A stretch of DNA of 64,000 bases from Solimonas sp. SE-A11. Lineage in GTDB: Bacteria; Pseudomonadota; Gammaproteobacteria; Nevskiales; Nevskiaceae. Of the stretch, positions 9,024 to 19,919 are shown piece after piece. Under the pieces are notes generated by a model that saw only the letters and a program-made list of their open reading frames with translations, did no database searches and had not been told where the DNA came from. The translations under genes and the position numbers were made by a program. The stretch is taken from contig NZ_JAUASX010000025.1 of the NCBI RefSeq assembly GCF_030345715.1, positions 1 through 64,000 of the forward strand. Direction: 5' to 3'. Each line of letters opens with the position of its first letter. Positions within the stretch are counted from its first letter, which is position 1.

Positions 9024-9551
9024 TCAGTACCGGGGGCCGTTTTCGAGGCGATCCAGCTGCCGGCGCAGGGAGGCCAGCTCGCGGTAGAGGTAGTCCAGCT
9101 CGCGCCGGTGGTAGTAGCGCTGGTCGCGCGTCAGGTTGGGGTCGCCAAGGGCGCGCTCGTGCTCGTCGATGTTGTTGCGCAGGGCGTCGGCGTCCTGCTC
9201 CAGCTGGTGGATTTCGCGGCCGCGCTCGTACTCGGGCAGGAAGGCCGCTTCGGCCTCCAGCGGGCAGACGCGCGAGTAGCCGGCACCGCGGCGGCCCTCA
9301 CGGTAGCCGCTCTCGGCGGTGCAGTAATAGCGCAGGCCCTGCTCGCGGCCGGCGAGATAGCTGCGGTCATCGGGGATGATGCCGTGCTCGCGGCAGGCGG
9401 TGCGGTGTTCCTCCAGACGGCTGGCGGGATAGCCCGACTGGCCGTCGCGGGCCCCCAGGTCGGTCCAGTTGGCCTGCAGGCATTCGTTGCGGTCCAGGGT
9501 GGCGCAGCCGCCCAGCAGCAGTACCGCCAGTAGCCCGACCGCCCGGTTCAC
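9024..9551 (-). CDS. DUF2799 family lipoprotein
   Basis: The function is unknown. The 175-residue protein starts with a lipoprotein signal peptide whose lipobox is LLGGC (Cys at about 16), so it should be a membrane-attached lipoprotein. The rest is charged, with a DUF2799-type middle (GxxDGxxGYP, GLRYYC, and GxxxGRxGAGY patterns). A C-terminal coiled coil (about 118-170) is rich in Arg, Glu and Leu. It overlaps the end of rppH by 4 nt (ATGA), suggesting co-transcription. A non-specific envelope role is all that can be said. Confidence 0.8.
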   Translation of the reverse strand: MNRAVGLLAVLLLGGCATLDRNECLQANWTDLGARDGQSGYPASRLEEHRTACREHGIIPDDRSYLAGREQGLRYYCTAESGYREGRRGAGYSRVCPLEAEAAFLPEYERGREIHQLEQDADALRNNIDEHERALGDPNLTRDQRYYHRRELDYLYRELASLRRQLDRLENGPRY

Positions 9552-10066
9552 GCCGTGGCCGTCCGGGGGGCGTCCGCGGGCGGCTGGCGCCCGGACTGGC
9601 CCAGCAGGGGGGCCAGCTCGGTCAGGGCGCGGCGATAGACATCACGCTTGAACTCCACCACCTCGTCCATCGGCAGCCAGTAGTCCACCCAGCGCCAGCC
9701 GTCGAATTCCGGCTTGTCGCTGGCGTCGAAGCGCACCAATTGGTCCTCCGCGACCATGCGCAGGGCAAACCACTTCTGCTTCTGGCCGATGCACAGGCGG
9801 CCGCGCGGGCGGCGCAGGTAGCGCTGCGGCAGGCGGTAGCGCAGCCAGCCGCTGGTCACGCCGATGACCTCGACGTGCTGCGGCAGCAGGCCCAGTTCCT
9901 CGTGCAGCTCTCGGAACAGGGCGGCCTCGGGGGTCTCGCCGCGCTTGATCCCGCCCTGCGGAAACTGCCAGGCCTGCTGGCCGATGCGCTTGGCCCACAG
10001 CACCTGGCCGGCCGCGCTCGTCAGCACAATCCCAACGTTTGGGCGGAATCCTTCTGAATCAATCAC
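9548..10066 (-). CDS. rppH: RNA pyrophosphohydrolase
   Basis: RppH removes pyrophosphate from triphosphorylated mRNA 5' ends, starting RNase E-dependent decay. The protein has a complete Nudix box ([20 protein letters not shown], about residues 37-56 from the chosen start). It also has the family's CIGQKQKWF and EFDGWRWV stretches. I chose the GTG at 10066 because family members begin MIDxxGxRPNVGIV; the frame also opens at a TTG at 10108, which would add 14 atypical residues. It is divergent from the HAD phosphatase gene and overlaps the lipoprotein start. Confidence 0.93.
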   Translation of the reverse strand: MIDSEGFRPNVGIVLTSAAGQVLWAKRIGQQAWQFPQGGIKRGETPEAALFRELHEELGLLPQHVEVIGVTSGWLRYRLPQRYLRRPRGRLCIGQKQKWFALRMVAEDQLVRFDASDKPEFDGWRWVDYWLPMDEVVEFKRDVYRRALTELAPLLGQSGRQPPADAPRTATA

Positions 10067-10178
10067 TTGCGAGATGAGGATGAATAAGTTCTCGAAGGAT
10101 AATGGCAAATCCCCCCGGTGCTGTATATGCCCCGGTTAATATGCCGCCCCCGAAGCTTCGACAACCGTCTTCATCATC

Positions 10179-10856
10179 ATGAAAATCGCCGTCTTCGACC
10201 TCGATCACACCCTGCTGGCCGCCGACAGCGACTATCTCTGGGGCCAGTTCCTGGTGGAGCAGGGCCACGTGGACCGCGAGGCCTACGAGCGCGAGAACCG
10301 CCGCTTCTACGAGGAGTACCAGGCCGGCACGCTGGATATCCTGAAGTTCTGCTCCTTCTCGCTGAAGCCGCTGTCACAGCACAGCATGGAGACGCTGCAG
10401 GCCTGGCGCCGGCAGTTCATCCGCGAAAAGATCGAGCCGGTGGTGGCCGCGGGCGCCCCGGCCCTGCTGGAGCGCCACCGCGCCGAGGGGGCGACGCTGC
10501 TGATCACCAGCGCCACCAACCGCTTCGTCACCGAGCCGATCGCCGAGCTGCTGGGCGTGCCGCACCTGATCGGCACCGATCCGGAGATCCGCGACGGCCG
10601 CTACACCGGCCAGGTCGCCGGGCTGCCCAACTTCCAGGGCGGCAAGGTGGTGCGGCTGAGGGAATGGCTGGCGGCGCAGCCGCGGGCCTACACGCACATG
10701 ACGGCCTACAGCGACTCGCGCAACGATATCCCGCTGCTGGAGATGGCCGACCAGGCCGTGGCCGTGGACCCGGACGACGTGCTGCGCGACGAGGCGGTGA
10801 AGCGCGGCTGGCAGGTGATCAGCCTGCGCCAGGCGCCCTCAGGCGCCGAGGGCTAG
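10179..10856 (+). CDS. HAD-IB family phosphatase
   Basis: This is a haloacid-dehalogenase-superfamily phosphatase related to SerB and CicA. The 225-residue protein shows motif I DLDHT (about residues 7-11), motif II ITSAT (about 108) and motif III/IV with YSDSRNDIPLL (about 172). A subtype-IB helical cap lies between. The substrate cannot be read from sequence; phosphoserine or histidinol phosphate are candidates only by family. The divergent rppH-HAD arrangement is conserved in Pseudomonas. Its 3' end overlaps the convergent inositol-phosphatase-type gene by 18 nt. Confidence 0.87.
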   Translation: MKIAVFDLDHTLLAADSDYLWGQFLVEQGHVDREAYERENRRFYEEYQAGTLDILKFCSFSLKPLSQHSMETLQAWRRQFIREKIEPVVAAGAPALLERHRAEGATLLITSATNRFVTEPIAELLGVPHLIGTDPEIRDGRYTGQVAGLPNFQGGKVVRLREWLAAQPRAYTHMTAYSDSRNDIPLLEMADQAVAVDPDDVLRDEAVKRGWQVISLRQAPSGAEG

Positions 10857-11618
10857 CCCGGCGAAGGCCTCGTGCAGGCGGCCGTTGGTCGCCCGCACGG
10901 TGGTCGTTTCCAGCCCCACCGGTGCGCCGTCCAGATCGGTGAAGGTGCCGCCCGCCTCGCGCACGATGACGGTGAGCGCGGCGATGTCGAGGATATTCAC
11001 GTCCGATTCCACTACCGCGTCGATGCGGCCCGAGGCCAGCAGGTGGTAGTGGACGAAGTCGGCGTAGCCGCGGATGCGGTGCAGCTGCGGGATCAGGCGG
11101 CCCAGTTCGGACCACTGCGGCGACTTGGCCAGGCGCGCGAGGTTGCCGGTGGACAGCGTGGCCTTGGCCAGGGTGTCGATACTGCTGACCTGCAGGCGCT
11201 CCTCGCCCAGCCAGGCACCCTTGCCCTTCTCCGCCCAGATGGTCTCGCCGGCCCCGCCGTTCCAGCAGGGGGCCGAGGACACGCCCAGCACCAGCTCGCC
11301 CTTGTGCATCAGCGCGATCTGGATCGAGAACATCGGGTAGCCGCGCACGAAGGCCTTGGTGCCGTCGATGGGGTCCACCAGCCAGAGGTAGTCGGAGTCC
11401 TGGTTGGACTTGCCGGTCTCCTCGCCGAAGAAGCCGTGATCCGGGAACCGGGCCTGCAGCACGGCCTTGATCGCCTGCTCCGAGGCCACGTCTACCTCGG
11501 TCACCGGGCTGGCGTCGGCCTTGTATTGCACGTCGAAGTTGCCGCGGTAGGCCTTGCGGATGATCTCGGTGGCGGCGGCGGCGGCGTCGAGGGCGGCGCT
11601 CAGGAAAGGGCTGTTCAT
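10839..11618 (-). CDS. hisN: Inositol-monophosphatase-fold histidinol-phosphatase
   Basis: This is a Li+-sensitive, Mg2+-dependent phosphatase of the IMPase fold. The 259-residue protein has the metal ligands in GEET, DPIDGT (about residues 80-85) and the late D of ESDVNILDIAA. The tailored spacing and NFDVQYKADASPVTEVD opening resemble HisN-type histidinol-phosphatases, which complete histidine synthesis. An inositol or nucleotide phosphatase role is possible. The gene stands alone and ends convergently into the HAD phosphatase gene with an 18-nt overlap. Confidence 0.82.
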   Translation of the reverse strand: MNSPFLSAALDAAAAATEIIRKAYRGNFDVQYKADASPVTEVDVASEQAIKAVLQARFPDHGFFGEETGKSNQDSDYLWLVDPIDGTKAFVRGYPMFSIQIALMHKGELVLGVSSAPCWNGGAGETIWAEKGKGAWLGEERLQVSSIDTLAKATLSTGNLARLAKSPQWSELGRLIPQLHRIRGYADFVHYHLLASGRIDAVVESDVNILDIAALTVIVREAGGTFTDLDGAPVGLETTTVRATNGRLHEAFAGLALGA

Positions 11619-11694
11619 CGGGGAAACGGGTCCAGGGAGGCTCTAATCCGCGCGCATGATACGGGTTCCGGCCCTGCCTGCGTATAATCCGCCC

Positions 11695-11862
11695 CGCTTC
11701 AGGTTCCCCGGAGTGATCCTCCTGGGTTAAACGGGAAGAGCGTGCAAAGCGCTCACTGCCCCCGCAACGGTAAGAGGTTCGGGACCGGCTACACGCCACT
11801 GTGCCTCAGGCATGGGAAGGCGCCGGTCCAGCAAGCCTCGAGTCCGGAGACCGGCCTCAAGC
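11695..11862 (+). ncRNA. Cobalamin riboswitch
   Basis: The leader carries the adenosylcobalamin aptamer landmarks in order: GGTTAAACGGGAA, the B12-box core CTGCCCCCGCAACGGTAA, CCACTG, GGGAAGGCGCC and AGCAAGCCTCGAGTCCGGAGACC. A TATAAT (11683-11688) sits just upstream. It precedes btuB, its classical target. Binding of B12 should lower btuB expression. Confidence 0.93.
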
Positions 11863-11867
11863 AGGCT

Positions 11868-11887
11868 CCGGCGCCTTGCCGGTTTTT
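11868..11887 (+). terminator. Terminator-like hairpin of the riboswitch expression platform
   Basis: A 5-bp GC stem (CCGGC at 11868-11872 with GCCGG at 11878-11882) is followed by TTTTT. It lies between the aptamer and btuB, so ligand-dependent termination is the likely mode of control. The stem is short and could pair alternatively with upstream GCC/GGC runs. Confidence 0.55.
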
Positions 11888-11926
11888 GGTTCTGACGCTG
11901 CGGGGATGCAGCGGGGGATATAAATC

Positions 11927-13714
<1,788 letters not shown>

Positions 13715-13780
13715 GCTGCGCGTCCGCCCTCCCTGCCGGGAGGGCGGGCCTTTCCGGCTTCTTCCAGCGAGCGCATCACC

Positions 13781-14323
13781 ATGGGACACCGACTCAGCAA
13801 GATCGTCACCCGCACCGGCGACACCGGCACCACGGGCCTGGCCACTGGCGGCCGCCTGCCCAAAGCGCACCAGCGGGTACAGTCCATGGGCGACGTCGAC
13901 GAGCTGAATTGCCACATCGGCCTGCTGCGCACCCTGCCCCTGACCCCGGGCCTGGATGCCAGCCTGCAACGCATCCAGCACGAGCTGTTCAACCTCGGCG
14001 GCGAACTGGCCATGCCGGGCCACGCACTGGTGACCGAGGCGCACGTGGAGAAGCTGGACGAGGAACTGGCCGCGCTGAACGAGAAACTGCCGCCGCTGAA
14101 GGAATTCATCCTGCCCGGCGGCTCGCCCGCCACGGCCCAGGCGCACATGGCTAGAGCGGTGGCGCGCCGTGCCGAGCGCGCGCTGTGGGTGTTGCATGCC
14201 GCCGAACCGCTGAGCCCGTTCGCGATGCAGTATCTCAACCGGCTGTCGGACTACCTGTTCGTGATCGCGCGGACCTTGGGCAAGGCGCAATCGGGGACGG
14301 AGGTTGGTTGGCAGCGGGTTTGA
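13781..14323 (+). CDS. PduO-type cob(I)yrinic acid a,c-diamide adenosyltransferase
   Basis: This enzyme transfers the adenosyl group of ATP to reduced cobalamin, making the coenzyme form. The 180-residue protein begins with the ATR ATP-binding motif TRTGDTGTTGL. It also carries the conserved GDVDELNCHIGL and RLSDYLFVIAR stretches of the PduO/MMAB family. It directly follows btuB and is presumably transcribed from the same riboswitch-controlled promoter, so uptake and activation of B12 are coupled. A strong terminator follows. Confidence 0.94.
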   Translation: MGHRLSKIVTRTGDTGTTGLATGGRLPKAHQRVQSMGDVDELNCHIGLLRTLPLTPGLDASLQRIQHELFNLGGELAMPGHALVTEAHVEKLDEELAALNEKLPPLKEFILPGGSPATAQAHMARAVARRAERALWVLHAAEPLSPFAMQYLNRLSDYLFVIARTLGKAQSGTEVGWQRV

Positions 14324-14340
14324 GGCTACGGATTCATACG

Positions 14341-14373
14341 AGCCCCTTCATCGCGAGATGGAGGGGCTTTTTT
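14341..14373 (+). terminator. Intrinsic terminator after the btuB operon
   Basis: AGCCCCTTCATC pairs with GATGGAGGGGCT (one G-T pair) around a GCGA loop, and a T6 tract follows. It is a strong rho-independent terminator. Confidence 0.9.
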
Positions 14374-14865
14374 GTTGCCCCATTAAAAGCGCTTTCCGTG
14401 GGAGGATTTCGACGGTTCTTGAAAGTCCTGGTGAGCGCAGCGAATGCGGTTGATGTACCGGGTTCCCTTCCAGTAGCGTCTGCCTGGGGGTCGAGTGCAG
14501 GGTCGAGCCGGACAGGATGTCCGGCCGAGGGGCCTCAGGCCATGGATGTCGTCCCTCGCAGCGTGGAGGGCCCCCACGCAGTGGGGATCTTAGCGTCGCG
14601 AGGAGCGAGCAAAAGTTAACCTCCGTATCAAATCTCGCTGAGGGTTCGGGGCAGCGAACCCGACCCGTCGCACTCGTCCACCAGGCAGGTTGCCTCGCCT
14701 CAGCGAGGCCGCGGATGGAGGGTGTCCTCTCTTTTTGGTTGCTTTTTCTTTCGACAAGGAAAGAAAAAGTGACTCGCCCTTAGGCGAAATAAAACAACAG
14801 AGATCAACGGCTCCTGACCGGCGTAGTCGCCGGCACCACTGCTTCATCTACTCAATGAAAGCTTC
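14374..14865. repeat. Gene-free composite intergenic element
   Basis: This stretch of about 490 bp has no plausible gene. It contains CCGAGGGGCCTC-type and GGGCCCCCACGC-type mini-hairpins and a GAGGAGCGAGCAAAAGTTAACC segment. A 10-bp inverted repeat of CTTTTTCTTT with AAAGAAAAAG (14742-14751 and 14760-14769) is followed by a TCGCC/GGCGA hairpin near 14774. The mix resembles mosaic intergenic elements that I associate with Xanthomonadales-like genomes. Mobility cannot be judged from one copy. Confidence 0.45.
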
Positions 14866-14904
14866 GCCCCTCACCTCAACCCTTTCCCCGCGAGCGGGGA
14901 GAGG
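14866..14904. repeat. CCCTCACC/CCCCGC hairpin repeat
   Basis: This is a copy of the module at 8009-8048, with an inverted pair around CCCCGCGAGCGGGG. It is slightly diverged and lies about 60 bp before the thioesterase gene. Confidence 0.65.
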
Positions 14905-14962
14905 CAGACAAGATGGTGAGATTCTCAAGGTTGTATCCACGAGAGAGAGGTAGGATATCGAC

Positions 14963-15484
14963 ATGAACCAGACCATTGTCCTCCCCGCCCGCCCCGTGTC
15001 CTTCTCCGCCGTGCGCGAGCAGGTCTACATGGTGTTCCCCAACGATCTCAACGCCAACGACACCGTCTTCGGCGGACTGATCATGGCGCAGATGGATCGC
15101 TTTGCCGCCGTGGTAGCCGACCGCCATGCTGGCGGCGTCTGCGTCACCGCCAGCGTCGATGCGGTGCACTTCGTGGCGCCGGCGCGGCGTGGCGACGTGC
15201 TGATCTTCAACGCCGCGGTCAACCGGGCCTGGACCACGTCCATGGAAGTGGGCGTGAAGGTGGACGCGCAGAGCTACGACGGCAATAACCGCCGTCATAT
15301 CCTTTCGGCGTATCTCACCTTCGTGGCGCTGGACAGCGCCGGCAAGCCGCGGCCGGTGGCGTCGCTGCAACCGGAGACGGCAGACGAGAAGCGACGTTAC
15401 GAGGAAGCGCAACTGCGCCGCGAGAATCGCCTCGCGCATGCGGAGAACATCCGCACGCTGCGCGCGTCGGGCTCGCAGAGCTAG
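14963..15484 (+). CDS. Acyl-CoA thioesterase (hotdog fold, YciA-like)
   Basis: Predicted to hydrolyse acyl-CoA to free acid and CoA in the cytoplasm. The 173-residue protein has a single hotdog domain with the family motif NDTVFGGLIMAQMD (about residues 31-44). VHFVAPARRGDVL and a helix-rich, charged C-terminus follow. The architecture fits the YciA/BFIT group; chain-length preference cannot be told. Its stop overlaps the end of the convergent flavoprotein gene by 4 nt. Confidence 0.86.
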   Translation: MNQTIVLPARPVSFSAVREQVYMVFPNDLNANDTVFGGLIMAQMDRFAAVVADRHAGGVCVTASVDAVHFVAPARRGDVLIFNAAVNRAWTTSMEVGVKVDAQSYDGNNRRHILSAYLTFVALDSAGKPRPVASLQPETADEKRRYEEAQLRRENRLAHAENIRTLRASGSQS

Positions 15485-16914
15485 ATCAGGTACCGCAGGC
15501 GCTCGCCCGCGGGCCGCGACAGGGTCGCACGCAGGCTGTCAGCCAGCCGGGTCACGTGCTGGCGCAGCTCCGGTACCGCGGTGGCTTCCCAGTCTCGCGC
15601 CCGCAGGAAGGGGCCGACGTAGCGCAGCCACGGCGACGCAATTCCCTGTTCGTCAATCAGCGCATAGCTGTCGGGATCGATGCGCAAGCCCAGGCCCAGC
15701 TCGTCGGGCAGGGCCAGGCCATCGCCGCGCAGGGCGGCCAGCAGCGGCTCGCGTGAGCGGCGCGTGTCGGCCTCGGGGCCGCTGCAGTTGATCACCGCGC
15801 CCACGTCCAGGTGCTCGGTGGCGGTCGCGCCGCGGCGGCGCAGTTCCACGATCACGCGGTCCGGCCGCTCGTCGAAGCCGCAGATGCGCCCCGCGACCAA
15901 GTGCAGGCCGCCCGAGGCGCGCTCCGCTTCGAAGCGCTGGCCCAACTGCGGCGCGCAGCGGTGGCGGTGCACCTCCCAATAGGGGCGCAGGTGCCGCATG
16001 AAGCGCCGACGCTCGTGCCCGGACAATGCATGCCAGAGCGCGGGCGTCGGGCCGCGCAGCGCGCCGATGACGTCGCGCCAGTCGCCGCCCTGTCGCGCCG
16101 CATCCGCCACCGCCGCGCGCAGGGCGCGCAGGTAGTGCCGCGCATTCGGGCGCTCCAGCATGCGACGCGGCAGCTCCGCGTCGTAGACCGGCGGCAGTTC
16201 CAGATCGCGGTGCGCCAATGGCAGCAGGCCGCGGCGGGACAGCGCATGGATCGGTGCCACGTGGCCACGGGCGCGCAGGTCCAGCACGATGTCGAGCATG
16301 GTCAGCCCGCTGCCGATCAGCAGCACCGGCTGCTCGGACTTGACGCCCCAGAGCGCATCCGGCCGCCAGGGGTCGCGCACGTAGCGCGGGCTGCAGTAGA
16401 AGCCGCGCTGGGCCTCAGGCAAGGGCGGGTCGGCCGGTGCGTAATGCCCCAGCGCCAGCACTACCTGGTCGGCCCGCAGGCGATCGCCGTTAGCCAGCCA
16501 GAGTTCACCGCCGATGCCGTCCGGCACCAGGCGTTCGACGTCGCCGACCACGGCGCGGAACTGGCAGCCGGCTGGCGCGTTGACCGCGGCCTCGGTGAGC
16601 AGGGTTTCCAGGTAGTCGCCGTAGAGGCGGCGCGAGACGAAGCTGCCGCCGCCGATGCGCGGATCGTGGCGCCGGGCGAAATCGAGGAAGCCCTCGTCCT
16701 CGCCGGGCAGCACACCCATGCGCGCCGCCGGTACGTTGAGCACATGGTTCTCCATGCGCGTGCCGTAGGCCACGCCTCGTGCCATCAGGCCCGAGCGGTT
16801 GACCAGCACCACCTTGAGCGGCAACACCGGCGGGCGGCGCAGCAACTGCACCGCCAGCGCCGTGCCGCAGAAGCCGGCACCGATGATCGCGATCGTGGTG
16901 CCGGCGGCGCTCAT
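15481..16914 (-). CDS. FAD/NAD(P)-binding protein (NAD_binding_9 family)
   Basis: This is a flavin-dependent oxidoreductase of unknown substrate. The 477-residue protein has an N-terminal dinucleotide-binding GAGFCG motif (about residues 12-17). The conserved NHVLNVPAARMG stretch follows, then a second Rossmann motif GSGLTMLD (about 200) and a late NCSGPE. This pattern belongs to the HNV-type FAD-NAD(P)-binding family related to hydroxylating monooxygenases. It overlaps the preceding proline iminopeptidase gene by 4 nt (ATGA) and is probably co-transcribed with it. No pathway context helps further. Confidence 0.8.
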   Translation of the reverse strand: MSAAGTTIAIIGAGFCGTALAVQLLRRPPVLPLKVVLVNRSGLMARGVAYGTRMENHVLNVPAARMGVLPGEDEGFLDFARRHDPRIGGGSFVSRRLYGDYLETLLTEAAVNAPAGCQFRAVVGDVERLVPDGIGGELWLANGDRLRADQVVLALGHYAPADPPLPEAQRGFYCSPRYVRDPWRPDALWGVKSEQPVLLIGSGLTMLDIVLDLRARGHVAPIHALSRRGLLPLAHRDLELPPVYDAELPRRMLERPNARHYLRALRAAVADAARQGGDWRDVIGALRGPTPALWHALSGHERRRFMRHLRPYWEVHRHRCAPQLGQRFEAERASGGLHLVAGRICGFDERPDRVIVELRRRGATATEHLDVGAVINCSGPEADTRRSREPLLAALRGDGLALPDELGLGLRIDPDSYALIDEQGIASPWLRYVGPFLRARDWEATAVPELRQHVTRLADSLRATLSRPAGERLRYLI

Positions 16915-17858
16915 GGGCCGGCGAAGCGGTCTGTGGCTTCCACCAGCCGCGCCAGGATCCCGGGCTCGCTGGCGGCGTGGCCGGCGTCAGCCACCACGTG
17001 GAGTTCCGCCTCCGGCCAGGCGCGGTGCAGGTCCCAGGCGGACTTCATCGGGCAGACCACGTCGTAGCGGCCCTGCACGATCACGCCGGGGATGCCCTTC
17101 AGGCGGTGCACGTTCTCCAGCAGCCAGTTGTCGCTGTCGAAGAAGCCGCGATTGACGAAGTAGTGGCACTCGATGCGCGCGAAGGCCTCGGCGAAACGGT
17201 CCTCGCCGAAGCGCGACACCAGGTCGGTGGACGGAAACAGCTTGCTGGTGGCGCCCTCCCAGATGCTCCAGGCCCGGGCGGCGGCGCGGCGCACCGCCGG
17301 ATCCTCGCTGGTCAGGCGCTGGTGGTAGGCGCTCACGAAGTCACCGCGCTCGGCCTCGGGAATGACGCTGGTGTAGTGCTCCCAGGCGTCCGGATAAATC
17401 CAGCTCGCACCCTCCTGGTAGAACCACTCGACCTCGGCGCGGCGCAGCAGGAAGATGCCACGCAGCACCAGCGCCAGGCAGCGCTGCGGATGCGTCACGG
17501 CATAGGACAGCGCCAACGTGGAACCCCAGGAGCCGCCGAACACGACCCAGCGCTCGATGCCGAGCAGCTCGCGGATCTTCTCCATGTCGGCCACCAGGTC
17601 CCAGGTGGTGTTCTCGCGCAGCTCCGCATGCGGCGTGGACCGGCCGCAGCCGCGCTGGTCGAACAGCACGATGCGGTACTTCTGCGGATTGAAGAACTGC
17701 CGCTGCCAGGGCTCGCAGCCGCCGCCGGGGCCACCATGCACGAAGACCACCGCCTTGCCCTGCGGATTGCCGCTTTCCTCGACGTAGAGATCGTGCAGCG
17801 GCGAGACGCGCAGGCGATGGGTGCGATAGGGCTCGAGGGCGGCGTAGGGCTGGGTCAT
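16911..17858 (-). CDS. pip: Proline iminopeptidase
   Basis: This alpha/beta hydrolase of family S33 releases N-terminal proline from peptides. The 315-residue protein shows the oxyanion-hole HGGPGGG, the nucleophile elbow GGSWGS, and the later Asp and His of the triad in GRYDVVCP and DAGHAASEP. The ATG at 17858 gives the standard start (MTQPY...); the frame opens 60 nt further upstream in AT-rich non-coding-looking DNA. It is first in a two-gene unit with the flavoprotein. Confidence 0.93.
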   Translation of the reverse strand: MTQPYAALEPYRTHRLRVSPLHDLYVEESGNPQGKAVVFVHGGPGGGCEPWQRQFFNPQKYRIVLFDQRGCGRSTPHAELRENTTWDLVADMEKIRELLGIERWVVFGGSWGSTLALSYAVTHPQRCLALVLRGIFLLRRAEVEWFYQEGASWIYPDAWEHYTSVIPEAERGDFVSAYHQRLTSEDPAVRRAAARAWSIWEGATSKLFPSTDLVSRFGEDRFAEAFARIECHYFVNRGFFDSDNWLLENVHRLKGIPGVIVQGRYDVVCPMKSAWDLHRAWPEAELHVVADAGHAASEPGILARLVEATDRFAGP

Positions 17859-18061
17859 GCGTGGCGATCCAAATGTTATTAATTGTTGAATAATATTGTC
17901 GTTGTAATATATATTCACACCAATCAGTCAGCGCCCGCATGCGACGATGCGGCAAGCTGCACGGTCCGCGCGCCGGCTGCAACGTGGCGCATGGGGGACC
18001 AGCACACTAATATCGTCGCAGAGATGGCTGCGCACCGCGCGGCCCGGATTCTTTGCAGCAA
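17859..18061. promoter_or_regulatory. AT-rich divergent promoter region
   Basis: This 200-bp gap between divergent pip and the transglycosylase gene holds an AT-rich island (about 17872-17915). A candidate plus-strand promoter TTGAAT-N16-TATATA lies at 17886-17913. No other feature is visible. The assignment is weak because AT-rich DNA gives many such matches. Confidence 0.35.
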
Positions 18062-19879
18062 ATGTCGGCCAGAAATTCCAGAACGCGTCGCAGCATCTTA
18101 ATCGTTTCCGCCCTCTGTTGCGGCTCCGCATTCGCGGAACCGCCGCCGACGCTGGAGATGTCGCCCACGCTGTCGATGCCGCCGACAGCGGCCACGACTG
18201 CGCCGGCCACCGCGCCTTCCGTTCCGCCCACCGCCGCCAACCCGTCCGCGGTCCCGCTGCCGCCGCCGCCCGTCGCGGCCGCTCCGGCGCCCAAGCCCCT
18301 GGTCACCGTGGCGGAAGACCCCGCCTCGCCCTTCACGCGTTATGCCTCGATGCAGCCGCGCGTGGAGTTCTGGACGAAGGTCTTCGGCGAGTATTCCGAG
18401 CTGCAGAGCGTGGTCCACTCGGCCGAGTACACCGACAAGGTCTACGCCGTGCTGGACTTCCGCGGCGACGCCGTGCGCATGAACCGCTTCGCGCTGGCCA
18501 CCTGGCGCAGCAGCGAGGAAGAGCGCGTCAAGTCGCAGGTGGAGCGCCTGCTCAAGTCGGTGCACGAAAAGCGCCGCAACCCAGAGTCGATGAACGCCGA
18601 CGAGCGTCGCATCTTCGACCTCTACGCCGACATCAAGGACGACAACCGCTTCGAGAAGGCCATGGGCACTACGCGCGCCCAGCGCGGCCTGCACGAGCGC
18701 ACCGAGGCGGCCCTGGCCACCTCGGGCAAGTACCTGCCGGAGATGGAGCGCATCTTCCGCGGCTACGGCCTGCCGGTGAAGCTGACGCGCCTGCCACTGG
18801 TGGAATCCAGCTTCAATGTCGAGGCCTACTCCAAGGTGGGTGCTGCGGGCCTGTGGCAATTCATGCCCTCGTCCGCAAAGATCTACATGCGCCTGGACAA
18901 CCTGGTGGACGACCGGCGCGATCCCTGGACCTCCACCGACGCCGCGGCGCGCCACCTGCGCGACGACTACCGCGTGCTCGGCGCCTGGCCGCTGGCGGTG
19001 ACGGCCTACAACCACGGCCGCGGCGGTGTGTCCCGCGGCCTGCGCGAGACCGGCGGCACGGTGCTGCCGGACCTGATCCGCGACTACAAGGCCAAGACCT
19101 TCGGTTTCGCCTCCAAGAATTTCTACGCCGAGTTCCTGGCCGCGGCCGACGTCGAACGCAACCACCAGAAGCATTTCGGCGAGGTCACGCGCAATACGCC
19201 GGTGGCCTTCGACGTGGTCGAGACCAAGCACTACGTGCCCTACGAGACGCTGCGCCGCCTCTGCGGGGCCGACGACGAGTTGTTCCGCAAGCTCAACCCC
19301 GCCTACCGGCCGGAGGTCATCGAGGGCAAGCTCTACGTGCCGCCGGGCCACCTGATCCGCGTGCCTGCCGGCAGCGCCAAGAGCTTTGACGTGGCCTACG
19401 CCAAACTCGACGCCGGGCAGCGCTTCGACAGCCAGCGCGTGATGTTCCTGCTGCACCGCGTGAAGCGCGGCGAGACCCTGGGCAAGCTGGCCAAGCAATA
19501 TGGCGTCAGCCAGAGCGCCATCATGCGCGCCAATGACCTGGGCAAGAACAGCAAGCTGCGCCTGGGCCAGGTGCTGAAGATGCCGCCGCATGCCGAATCC
19601 CGCCCCGGCCCGGTGACGGTGGCGCTGGGCGAGTCCAAGCCGCAGCAGACGCGCGAGCAGAAGCAGGCCGAAGCCACTGCCGAGAAGCGCGCGGCCAGCG
19701 CCAAGCCCACCAAGAAGACCAGGAAGCCGCAGGTCCGCACGCACAAGGTCACCAGCGGCCAGACCCTGTCCGGCATCGCCGCGCGCTACGACGTCTCCGT
19801 GGAAGAGCTACGCGCCGCCAACGGCCTGAAGAAGACCAGCGTGATCAAGCCGGGGCAGAAGCTGAAGGTGCCCAACTAG
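18062..19879 (+). CDS. Lytic transglycosylase with two LysM domains (MltD-like)
   Basis: Predicted periplasmic murein lytic transglycosylase that cuts glycan strands to anhydro-muropeptides. The 605-residue protein has a signal peptide (about 1-25), then a Pro/Ala/Thr-rich linker (about 26-85). The SLT domain (about 210-340) carries the catalytic Glu in LPLVESSFN and GAAGLWQFMPSSA. LysM domains lie at about 465-510 and 555-603. No clear lipobox is seen, unlike E. coli MltD. The ATG at 18062 is chosen over a TTG 9 nt earlier. Its products feed AnmK-type recycling, and anmK is in this window. Confidence 0.92.
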   Translation: MSARNSRTRRSILIVSALCCGSAFAEPPPTLEMSPTLSMPPTAATTAPATAPSVPPTAANPSAVPLPPPPVAAAPAPKPLVTVAEDPASPFTRYASMQPRVEFWTKVFGEYSELQSVVHSAEYTDKVYAVLDFRGDAVRMNRFALATWRSSEEERVKSQVERLLKSVHEKRRNPESMNADERRIFDLYADIKDDNRFEKAMGTTRAQRGLHERTEAALATSGKYLPEMERIFRGYGLPVKLTRLPLVESSFNVEAYSKVGAAGLWQFMPSSAKIYMRLDNLVDDRRDPWTSTDAAARHLRDDYRVLGAWPLAVTAYNHGRGGVSRGLRETGGTVLPDLIRDYKAKTFGFASKNFYAEFLAAADVERNHQKHFGEVTRNTPVAFDVVETKHYVPYETLRRLCGADDELFRKLNPAYRPEVIEGKLYVPPGHLIRVPAGSAKSFDVAYAKLDAGQRFDSQRVMFLLHRVKRGETLGKLAKQYGVSQSAIMRANDLGKNSKLRLGQVLKMPPHAESRPGPVTVALGESKPQQTREQKQAEATAEKRAASAKPTKKTRKPQVRTHKVTSGQTLSGIAARYDVSVEELRAANGLKKTSVIKPGQKLKVPN

Positions 19880-19919
19880 GTCTTGCCCGCGAACTGGAGG
19901 ATCGGACAGGAGGCGTTGC

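Noticed and set aside
14517-14783. 88-codon open frame in the gene-free stretch
   Set aside because: It is low-complexity, crosses the hairpins and the CTTTTTCTTT inverted repeat, and has no ribosome-binding site or recognisable domain.
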